Part shown: positions 24,129 to 32,696 of the stretch, piece after piece | Numbering within the stretch: the stretch's first letter is position 1 | Layout: every line of letters begins with the position of its first letter | NCBI RefSeq assembly: GCF_033568475.1 | Contig: NC_133121.1 | Span: 194,504,664-194,568,663 of the forward strand | Source of the DNA: Henckelia pumila | Lineage: Eukaryota; Streptophyta; Magnoliopsida; Lamiales; Gesneriaceae | Direction: 5' to 3' | DNA length: 64,000 nucleotides | The notes under the pieces: model-generated | The model's database searches: none | Told to the model about the DNA's origin: nothing | Seen by the model: the letters and a program-made list of their open reading frames with translations, nothing else | Position numbers and translations under genes: made by a program

Positions 24129-24376
24129 AAAGAAAAGGAAGAGAAGAACAAGATTTCTTGAGGGAATTCCTTTTCTTATTTTATTTCCGATTACCAGTAC
24201 ATCTATTTATACATAGGTTGGGAAGAAAAGAATCCCTTGATCTATATAAATTCAGAACATAAATATAGATGTATCCCTATAATCAAGCAAGGAAATAATA
24301 TAGATTACACATAACATGTGATTACTTTGTTATGGAATAATCATCCGGATTTTGTGTTGATTTTGAATTCTCTATA
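24129..24376 (-). repeat. Copia-1 5' LTR
   Basis: This is the partner of 10752-10998. It is followed, on the minus strand, by the tRNA-Met type primer binding site. Confidence 0.85.
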
Positions 24377-25179
24377 GGCTACACCAAAACATGAACAAAG
24401 CATTCCCACATATAATTCCTTTTTTCTTTTCTATTGAAGATAATAAATAGTACGGGTATGCCAAATTACACACACAGAGTTGAGTAAAAATTGATAAATT
24501 GGTCCGATAAGTTTATCATTTTTGGATTTTGGTCCGATATCTTTGTCATCTTTGGTTTAAGTCCACTATCTTTAAAAATATTTAGGAATTTGGTCTTTTT
24601 TCTATCAATTTTCTGAAGTGACATTTCTTTCTGGTGACAATGAAGATTTGAATTGGTGTTTTGTCACATCACATACACGTGGATTTTAATTTACAAGTCA
24701 TATTAGTTATTGCATAAACATTTCAAACCCTCCCCTCTCTGATATGCATTGAACATATGGAATCATTTTTGTTTTTCTCTCTCGATAAATCCTTTATAAC
24801 CCGAACATCACATTATCGTGAATGCAAGCTTTGCCACCACATTAAATCATATTCACAAGATGAAAAAAACTTCTCGGCCACCCCAATAACCCAAACATCA
24901 CATTATCATGAATGCAAGCTCGGCTACCCCATTAAACACCATATTCACAAGACTAAAGAAAAGTGCTCCGAAAAATTTCCCTCCTTCTACCAGTCTACCG
25001 TGCGGCATCTCTGTTCAGAAGAACAGTATTATAAATGCTATAATCAACACTAAAGACATTGTTGATAGCTTCTCTATAGCTGTGGTTCAGACTCAGACAG
25101 GGTTCTACTTTTTGGGCAAGATTCCTTTTAAGAAAGTATTGCCGGATAATGAGCCCTATTTGTGCCCCTTCTAATGGAA
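24377..25179. other. Intergenic DNA with a short tandem duplication
   Basis: No gene is recognised. Two imperfect copies of a roughly 66-bp unit (24796-24861 and 24886-24952, both with CATCACATTATC and TGAATGCAAGCT) lie in it. The part at 24480-24600 contains repeated GGTCCGATA and TTTTGGTCC phrases, possibly the remains of one arm of a MITE like that at 45821-46133. Confidence 0.5.
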
Positions 25180-26006
25180 CCATTTCTCCCACTTGGCATC
25201 GCTTGCTCCGGATACGGCCTCGTTAGGAGCTTGGTATCCGATGGAGAATTGGTTACGGGAGGTTGAGTGATGCCTCTCTGTCAAGCAGGTGTGATGTCAG
25301 AGGGGATCAGAGAGTGAGCGTTTCTAGTTTCCTGTTTGAGGGTGCCTGGAACTTTGATCTCATCTGTGTTGTTGTCGCTCCCTTGGTGGCGGAGGAGATC
25401 GTGCAGATTCCAGTTTTGTTGAACTAGCCGGATGCGGCTATTTGGATACATATCACTTATGGTGCTCTTTTTGTGAGATCTGCGTGAGAGCAGGTCCGTC
25501 CGAGAGGCTCGGTCTCGGATATCATGACCCCTTGCTAGGGGCGCTGGATGAGACCCACCATGTCCTTATTTCTGTGGAGATTTTGGCATCGGTGGTTGCC
25601 TGTGGATGAGGTGCTCCAGTAGCGCGGTTTTGCGCTTGCGTCCAAATGTCAGTGTTGCGAGGTGTCTGTGACACTCACACACATTTTTATTGATTGTCCA
25701 ATCGCTCGTTCTGTGTGGCATTTTTTTGGGTATGTTTTTTGTGTTTGCATCCCCGTCACTGAGGACTTTCGTTTGTTTATCAGTGTCTGGAAACGGGGTC
25801 GCGAGTGGTCTCCTGGTGGTAATGTGAAGGAGTTCATTCCTTTTGTCGTTCTTTGGTTCTTTTGGACTGCACACAATGATGCTAAAAACCGTCACTTACC
25901 CTCTTCTACGAAGACGGTTAAATTTTAATTTTTGTCTTACTTGAGGATTGCTCATTCTGCTGCCATTATCAAGCCTCTCCTGTGGCTGGGGGCCACGCAA
26001 GCTACG
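25180..26006 (+). mobile_element. LINE remnant, 3' end of reverse transcriptase region
   Basis: Broken frames contain segments typical of the C-terminal part of plant LINE polymerases: WNFDLICVVV, IWIHITYGALFVRS, the zf-RVT-like LFLWRFWHRWLPVDEVL, and LTHIFIDCPIARSVWHFF. It has many stops. The sequence is interrupted by the Athila-type element (target duplication CTACG at 26002-26006) and resumes at 45199 with an RNase H domain. Confidence 0.75.
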
Positions 26007-27759
26007 TGCTACAACTTAAATTGTAATTCACCCAAGTGTAGGTTGTCTGCAAGTAATATACTCGTGAGTACGAGATCGATCCACGGAGAGGATGTTGTAA
26101 GTTTAATTTTAGCAATAATATATTATAGATGAAAATATTATTATAAAACTTCAAATACACAAATTATAAAATTGTCAAAGCTTCAAAGGTTCATTGTTGG
26201 TTTATTTAAGATTGCTTAATAAAAATAAATAAAAGAAACTAAAATAAGAATAAACATAAAAGAATAATGAAATATTTAAACAAGTATATCATATAATATA
26301 GTTCCCACTATATTAATATCAGATTAACCGATATTTAATACATGGTACCCATAATATATATATAGATGAATAAATATAAACATAAAAAGAACAATTAAAT
26401 ATTTAAACAAGTATATCATATAATATAGTTCCCACTATATTAATATCAGCCGATATTTAATACATGGTACCCATAATATATATATAAATGCATAAATATA
26501 AATTGACATAAAAGTAAATGTTAGATCAAATCACAATATTTCATTTAGAACAACCGGCAGAGCCACGCTATCGTCTAAATAAAATATATGACTTTATGTT
26601 ATATGCGAGAAAGTAAATGTTAGTTGCGGAAAAGTAAATGTTAGTTGCGATAAAGTAAAAGTTAGATGCGAGAAAGTAAATGTTAGTTCAAATCACAATA
26701 TATTATTTAGAACAACCGACAGTGTCACGCTATCGTCTAAATAATATATATGACTTTATTATAAATAGATACTTATATTTATAGTATATAATTATTGTAG
26801 TATTTATTGTATCATATTTGACAACAAATCAAGGTAACCACATTCAAGGTACCAAACATTTGATGTAAATAGATAACAACAAATCATCCAAAATTATACC
26901 TACAAATAAAGATCAATTAGTAACAATAAAAATAGAAAAGAAAAGAATATATAAAATATAAACAATCTTACTTGACCAACAATGAAACCTTTTCACCTTG
27001 ACATAAAAAGATTTAGCTTTCCATGAACATGAAACTCAAGAATAAAGATAAAAGAAATTTCATACTTGAACTTGAGAAACTTGCATACTCAAACTTTTAT
27101 TTTTACACACACAATATTTATTTTACAAATGAGGAATTCTCTACACTCTTGCACACTATAAAGTTTATACAACACATCTATTTATAGGCCAAATGAGAGC
27201 AAGGGTCAAAACTCATTAAATATGAAACAGTAAAGTTGGTGAGTGCTTGTCTCCTTGAATGTCAATACATTGACCCAACATTAATTGGCATGTTTGATGT
27301 CATAGACCACCGATTCAGCCTCTTCATTCAACATAAAACACGTAGGATATTTTGTGTAGATGTGTTTGGACATATAATTCACCTCTTTTGGGTAAAAGGT
27401 GAAATAGTTATGATATTTTTACTACAAGCTGGTCATAGTAAAAGTAAATCTGTCTCCATTTTGATGTTTGATTATTTTGATCATCTTAATGAAGTTTTTG
27501 GAATTTCTTGTCTTCTACAAAGTTGAAGATGCCTCTTTTGTGATTCTACAGGTTTTGAGATTACTCCATTATAACCTCTGTAGCTTGAGTAATTTTATTT
27601 TTACCAAACCTGCGCAAACCGTAAAATACAACATTTTAGTAAAACATTTAAATATAAACACATAACACTAAAATAATACAACTTCATAATTTTAATTAAA
27701 CTTAAATTTTAAAACACACTTTTTAACATATAAATAATTACAAATTTTAAGTTTCATCA
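26007..27759 (-). repeat. Athila-LOG 3' LTR
   Basis: It pairs with 43447-45198, and I counted roughly 20-25 differences by eye. It contains a tandem duplication of about 127 bp (26270-26515), four to five short GTAAATGTTAG repeats (about 26606-26690) and a duplicated block with CACGCTATCGTCTAAATAA. Confidence 0.93.
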
Positions 27760-27771
27760 CACCCCCAAACC
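27760..27771 (-). other. Polypurine tract next to the 3' LTR
   Basis: GGTTTGGGGGTG on the minus strand directly precedes the LTR start TGATGAAAC. A second copy of its core lies at 29042-29058. Confidence 0.75.
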
Positions 27772-29181
27772 GGCTAATTACTAGTCCCTTAGTAATAAAA
27801 TTTCATAAAATCACAAGTTAGATTTTTATTCCTTAATATATATATTCAAATTTGCAAACTTTGAAATTTTAAAACATACTCGTAAGAATATCATATGTTT
27901 ATTTATAAATCTTGATATCAACTAATATATTAATATATAATTGGATGGGGTATACATATATATTTCACACAATATCAAAATATTAAATATATATAATTTT
28001 TTTTTTTACATAAATATTTTCTAAAAACTTTGAGAATAATATAATTAAAAGGATAATAGAAATCATTTTCATAACATGTATATCATCAGGAATATTAATG
28101 TAAAAGTCTCAACTTCATATTCTCTCGGGTTAAAGTATTTCATATATAGCTGTTTTTCACTCATGGAGTTGGAAGAAAATTATACACTATTTGAAAATGA
28201 CTAGTAAAGCAGACAATCAAATAACCTAATATTGAAAATAAGATAGGATGATTTACAAAGAATAAACCCATTTTTTTTTTGTTTTTTGTTTTTGTTTTTT
28301 GTTTTTGTTTTTTTTTTGCTTGGCTGCAAAATTGTTTTTACATAATCAAATACCTCCAATAAACTTTGAAAATGTAACAATTTTTTTTCAAAGTTTATTT
28401 ATTATTTTTTTTATTTTTTATGAGGTAAATCTATTACATTAATAATTATAGTAGAGATATTAATACTCTACATCTTTACAATCAAACTTCAAACAACTTT
28501 GCAACCAATTTTTATTTTTCATTTTTTTTTTCAAAATGGGTTTAATCTAGTAATCAACCATTTTTTAATAATCAATAAAAGCTTATAAGTTATTTTCTCA
28601 ATTCTCACCCCTCACTCACAAAATTTATGTGAGTAACTATTGCACTTTTACAAATTAATTCCTACAATTATACATATTATTCATTCAATCAATATCACTT
28701 TAATTATATACTCATAAAAGTTTTAGAAAATATGTTATTTGAAAACACACAATTATATATTATTTATAACTTATATCCCATCAATTATATATTTTCTATT
28801 AAATTGATAAAAAGAAGAATAAATAAACATCTATACAAAAAGACTTCATTTTCTTAGTAGTTTGCAATTTAAATATATACGAAATATTAAAATCTAATCT
28901 ATTGTGATAAGATGATAAATAAAAACTAATGCGTGTCAGGAGTTTTTGACTCCTTACTCTGCCATTGAAAAAGAAAAATAAATATTATTATAGAAATATA
29001 TTTTTTTTAAATTTTAATTTTTTATTTTTTTTTTTAGAGATAAACCCTCCCCCAAACCTGAATATGACATTGTTTTTAATTTTTTTTTTTTTTAAAAAAT
29101 AAAGAGTACATGATGAAAGAGATATCACCTGGAATTATTGAAGATGAGGAACAAACACAAACCATTTCATGACATGTTGAA
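27772..29181 (-). other. AT-rich 3' untranslated region of the Athila-LOG element
   Basis: No ORF of note is seen between the LOG-like stop and the 3' LTR. It contains a purine-rich copy of the PPT core (GGTTTGGGGGAGGGTTT, 29058-29042), a low-complexity T/G run (28266-28318) and many A/T homopolymers. Confidence 0.6.
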
Positions 29182-29820
29182 TCAATGATCCAGTTTTCTT
29201 TTCTTACTGGTTGGTTGAGACCAATTGATCTTTGTTATAGCTGAATCAGGTTGATGAACAAAAGCTTGGAGATCATCAATTAATTGGTCTTCATTCGAAG
29301 CAGAGATGAGCATCCTTTGTGAATTTTCTGAAATAAAATTTTGTTTCACGACTACATCAAGAAAAGTCAACAAACCATCATAATAGTTATTGATATTCAA
29401 CAAGCCAACAGGTTTATTATGGATATTAAGTTGTGCCCAAGAAACAACATGAAAAATTTCTTCTAAAGTACCAAAACCACCAGGTAAGGCAATAAAAGCA
29501 TCAGAATTTTCTATCATTTTAGTTATTCTCTCGTACATTGATGAAACTTTCAACTCTTCCCCAACCGTAACACCTGTAATATTTCCTTCAACTAAAGCTG
29601 TAGGAATAATAGCCAAAACCTGACTACCTCCAAGATGAGCTGCTGTTGAAATAGATCCCATTAACCCAATATTGTCTCCTCCGTAAACCAAGTGAATTTT
29701 TCTCTCTGCTAACTTTTTTCCAAGATTAATTGCTGCATCAACAAATATTTCATTCTTTCCAGTATTAGAACCACAAAAGACACAAATATTTTTCAATTTT
29801 TGTGAAGAAGATCCTGTCAT
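29182..29820 (-). CDS. LOG-like cytokinin riboside 5'-monophosphate phosphoribohydrolase, intronless, inside a retroelement
   Basis: LOG enzymes hydrolyse cytokinin nucleotides to the active free base plus ribose 5-phosphate. The 212-codon frame is complete. Seen: NICVFCGS (residues 11-18), YGGDNIGLMG (46-55), the conserved Arg98 in MYER, the family signature PGGFGTLEE (113-121), and SWAQLNIHNKPVGLLN (127-142). Length matches plant LOGs. Oddities: the usual third Gly of YGGG is Asp49, the usual Lys after Arg98 is Ile, and the C-terminus has a KKRK cluster (206-209) like a nuclear localisation signal. Plant LOG genes normally have several introns, and this one has none. It lies between pol and the 3' LTR of the Athila-type element, in the same orientation, so it is best explained as a captured mRNA copy. 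Expression would depend on the retroelement. Activity is not shown. Confidence 0.88.
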   Translation of the reverse strand: MTGSSSQKLKNICVFCGSNTGKNEIFVDAAINLGKKLAERKIHLVYGGDNIGLMGSISTAAHLGGSQVLAIIPTALVEGNITGVTVGEELKVSSMYERITKMIENSDAFIALPGGFGTLEEIFHVVSWAQLNIHNKPVGLLNINNYYDGLLTFLDVVVKQNFISENSQRMLISASNEDQLIDDLQAFVHQPDSAITKINWSQPTSKKRKLDH

Positions 29821-30005
29821 GTTTTTTTTTTCTTTTCAAAAATATAGAGAGAGTTGAGTGATTTTATAAGAAAAAAAAGGAATAAGACAGAAATAGGAAT
29901 ACAGATGTGAACAAAATGATGAAAATAGTAAAAAAAAATAATATATAATAATAACATGCATGCGTATAAACAGTGATGTGATTGTGGCTCACAGTGTTCC
30001 TTCAA
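29817..30005 (-). CDS. Small hydrophobic ORF overlapping the LOG-like start (doubtful)
   Basis: This 62-codon ORF has two strongly hydrophobic stretches (ACMLLLYIIFFYYF and IPISVLFLFFLI) and a Lys-rich end. Its TGA overlaps the LOG-like start as ATGA (29817-29820). It starts 4 nt after the stop of the Cys-rich ORF. It could be a small membrane protein, but a T-rich 5' untranslated region would look the same, and nothing but openness supports it. Confidence 0.25.
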   Translation of the reverse strand: MKEHCEPQSHHCLYACMLLLYIIFFYYFHHFVHICIPISVLFLFFLIKSLNSLYIFEKKKKT

Positions 30006-30008
30006 TAT

Positions 30009-30170
30009 TTATGAGTCGAGGGTTGGCTTACTATCCAATTTTCTTATAAATTGGCAAATAGGGTCTTTTTTAGTCAGATTCCCAAGACCATTACCATGAC
30101 GCTGCGCTTGGAATAGTTTCCATAAACGGAGAAGTTGACCTTGAACATCTCCACTAGAATGCGTCTCAAG
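30009..30170 (-). pseudogene. Basic Cys-rich small ORF, 3' part beyond Gypsy-2
   Basis: Left of Gypsy-2 the frame continues to a TAA at 30009-30011 (content includes QLLRLWKLFQAQRHG and KKDPICQFIRKLD). The 5-bp duplication TCAAG at 30166-30170 and 37470-37474 shows that the two parts were one ORF of about 120 codons (from the ATG at 37669) before the insertion, and the frames agree. I recognise no domain in this half. Confidence 0.55.
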
Positions 30171-31512
30171 TGTAGTGACCCTTACCCGGATCACCTACTA
30201 AACAGAACTTAGGCATGCAATTAACTTTAATTAAAACAGATATCAGAATAAAACTGCGGAAACCAATAACATTATACAATCCCAAGTAAAGGAATCTGTA
30301 ATTATCCAATAATATAAAACCAAATCGAATAGCTGTATAAACCCAAACAACAGTAATAAAACCTAGACGAAGCTCCAGCTGGCCAACCACTGACTAGCCC
30401 CTCCTGGATCCACCCTCCTCGTCCAAACGCAAACCTGCCCCAAGGAATAGGGTGTCCAGAAAATACAGAGTACGAGACGTGAGCATAAAACGCTCAGTGC
30501 GAGAGTATGAGTATACATGCATGCAAAGTGAACTCCCTATAGACTCGAGGTCAAGGATCAGATAACAGAGACAGACCGGGCCCTGGTATGTAGCACGCTG
30601 TGCCGTCGCTTCAGGAGGTGGCTCCCATACCGAGATAACCGTGGAAACGCCGGACCCAAATCGATGGAAGTCCATCCACTAACAGGATAGGGTACAACCC
30701 TACTAACAGACATCTCGAAGGAGATACAGCAAGATGCAAATGAATGCAGCATAATATCATGGCATATAAATCATGCAGTCACATAATACATGCATACTCA
30801 GTCAGGATATCTCGAACAGTACTTTCGTACCTCAATACAGTGCAAGCTCTACCAACTCTAGGTCCACGCCTATAGTCTGCTCTACACTGCCAAATGATAC
30901 TACTATCATTAAAGTGCTCTAAAAGCCTTAACTAAGCTATTGCATACTCCTAAATATTTATAGGGAGCAAAAGCTATACCTTCGTCCGTCGTTAGCCCTT
31001 TGATGTCGATGCCTCCAGAACTTGGGCACGACTCCGCTACGACTACCGAACGCCCCGCCGACCTCCGGACCAAGCCTAAGAAGACTAGAACAGCTCCAAA
31101 AGGACTAGAATAGAAAGGAGAACTCGGAATTGGCAATTGAAAGTGAAGTCTCGGCCTTCTATTTATAGACAACGATCGGAACTTCCGATCCTTGATCAGA
31201 ACGTCCGAACCTCGATCGGAACGTCCGATCCTGCCATCGGAGCTTCCGAAGATCCTGATCTGCCACGTGTCAAAATATCACTTGTTGACTCCGGATAGGG
31301 GTGATCGGAGCCTCCGGTCCTGATCGGAGCTTCCGATCCAGCCACACGTCATGCCTGACGTAATATCGATCGGTGCCTCCGATCGCTCATCGGAGCTTCC
31401 GATCCCGATCGGAGCTTCCGATCGTCCCTTCGGAGCTTCCGATCCGTCCAATCCCCAATTTATTTAATTAGCATTAATCCTTAATTACTCAATTAGGGTT
31501 CGGGCTACTACA
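30171..31512 (-). repeat. Gypsy-2 3' LTR
   Basis: On the element strand it starts TGTAGTAGCCCGAACC and ends GGGTAAGGGTCACTACA. A TATA box (TATAAATAG, about 31159-31167 reverse-complemented) lies downstream of a cluster of about ten TCGGAGCTTCCGA-type motifs (31176-31445). Confidence 0.95.
31176..31445 (-). repeat. Cluster of about ten TCGGAGCTTCCGA palindromes in Gypsy-2 U3
   Basis: Copies of a near-perfect 13-bp inverted repeat (TCGGA, 3-nt centre, TCCGA) are spaced irregularly over 270 bp, just upstream of the TATA box on the element strand. A CACGTG-containing CCACGTGTC also lies among them. The same cluster is at 37134-37402. Confidence 0.85.
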
Positions 31513-31646
31513 TTCTCCCCCACTTAAGATATTTCGTCCTCGAAATCAGATCTTAAGTACCGAATGCAAATACAGAATTCAGAAACATTCTTTATTCAAT
31601 CAAACGTTTACAGAGTTTGCAACTGAATACAACTTAAAGAATGAAA

Positions 31647-32684
31647 TCAAAACAACTCAGGATGGTCTTTACGCATCCTGTCCTCAAGCTCCCAAGTAGC
31701 TTCCTCAGTGCCTCGGCGCTGCCACTGAACTAAAACCAAAGGAATGACTTTGTTTCGTAAAACCTTATCCTTATAATCCAGGATGCGAAGAGGTTTCTCA
31801 ACATAAGTCAAATCCTTGTCTACCTGAACCTCAGACCGCTGCAGAATATGAGATTCATCCGCCACATACCATCGCAACAGAGATACGTGGAACACGTCAT
31901 GAATACTGGATAGATGCGGTGGCAATGCTAGTCGATAAGCCAAATCGCCAATGCTCTCTAAGATCTCAAACGGACCGATAAATCTGGGAGACAACTTGCC
32001 CTTAAGGCCAAATCTGAGAATCTTGCGGAAAGGTGACACTCTCAGAAACACTTTCTCCCCGACCTCGAACTGCAAAGGCCTACGCTTGATATTAGCATAG
32101 CTGGCCTGACGATCCTGTGCAGTCTTAATCCGTTTCTTGATCTGATCAACAATGTCTATCGCCTGCTGGATAAACTCCGGTCCTTCAGCCTGTCTCTCCC
32201 CTACTTCTTCCCAGAAGAGTGGAGTACGACAACGTCGCCCATACAACGCCTCAAAAGGTGCCATCCCAATACTAGTGTGATAGCTGTTGTTGTAAGCGAA
32301 CTCGATCAACGGCAAATGATCCTGCCAGGCTGAACCAAAATCCAAGACGCACGCTCTAAGCATATCCTCTAACGTACGGATAGTGCGCTCTGACTGACCA
32401 TCAGTCTCCGGATGATAGGCTGTACTCAAACTGAGAGTAGTACCCATCGCACGCTGAACACTCCCCCAGAATCTAGAAGTAAACCTGGGGTCCCGATCGC
32501 TGACAATGCTCACAGGCACTCCATGAAGTCGAACGATCTCCTGAATGTACATTCGTGCCATGCGATCCACAGAGTACTCTCGGCTATAGGCAATGAAATG
32601 CGCTGACTTGGTGAGTCGGTCCACCACAACCCAGATAGCATCACAGTTCCTCGGGGATACCGGCAAATGGGTCACAAAGTTCAT
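31647..32684 (-). pseudogene. Gypsy-2 integrase core and chromodomain-like tail
   Basis: Same frame as the preceding ORF. The core motifs VVDRLTKSAHFI, SDRDPRFTSRFW and YHPETDGQSERTI carry the D-D-E triad. The tail has YRLALPPHLSSIHDVFHVS, then ILDYKDKVLRNKVIPLVLVQ and GTEEATWE, the chromodomain-like end used by this clade to target chromatin. Confidence 0.93.
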
Positions 32685-32696
32685 AGTGATAAACTC

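Larger units (their letters stand above)
10752..24376 (-). mobile_element. Ty1/copia element (Copia-1), decayed and split by a Gypsy element
   Basis: Two LTRs of about 250 bp (10752-10998 and 24129-24376) enclose the domain order gag, zinc knuckle, protease, integrase, reverse transcriptase, RNase H on the minus strand, which is the copia order. A primer binding site complementary to initiator tRNA-Met (GTGGTATCAAAGC on the minus strand) lies inside the right LTR at about 24114-24128. A polypurine tract (TTGAGGGGGAA) lies inside the left LTR at about 10999-11009. A Gypsy element (14801-23705) interrupts gag. Without it the element is about 4.7 kb, normal for copia. Confidence 0.9.

Noticed and set aside
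24757-25174. Two overlapping ORFs of about 90-98 codons
   Set aside because: They cover a tandem duplication and show no domain or coding pattern. Support is insufficient.
26606-26690. Short evenly spaced repeats considered as a CRISPR-like array
   Set aside because: The units are about 20 bp, imperfect, without unique spacers, and lie in a plant LTR.
27236-27665. 96- and 65-codon ORFs repeated at 27236-27665 and 44675-45104
   Set aside because: They lie in the Athila-LOG LTRs on the opposite strand and are shortened by differences between the copies, so they are probably not genes.
30394-31172. ORFs of 60-93 codons repeated at 30394-31172 and 36351-37302
   Set aside because: They lie within the two Gypsy-2 LTRs and are duplicated only because the LTRs are. 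No domain was recognised.
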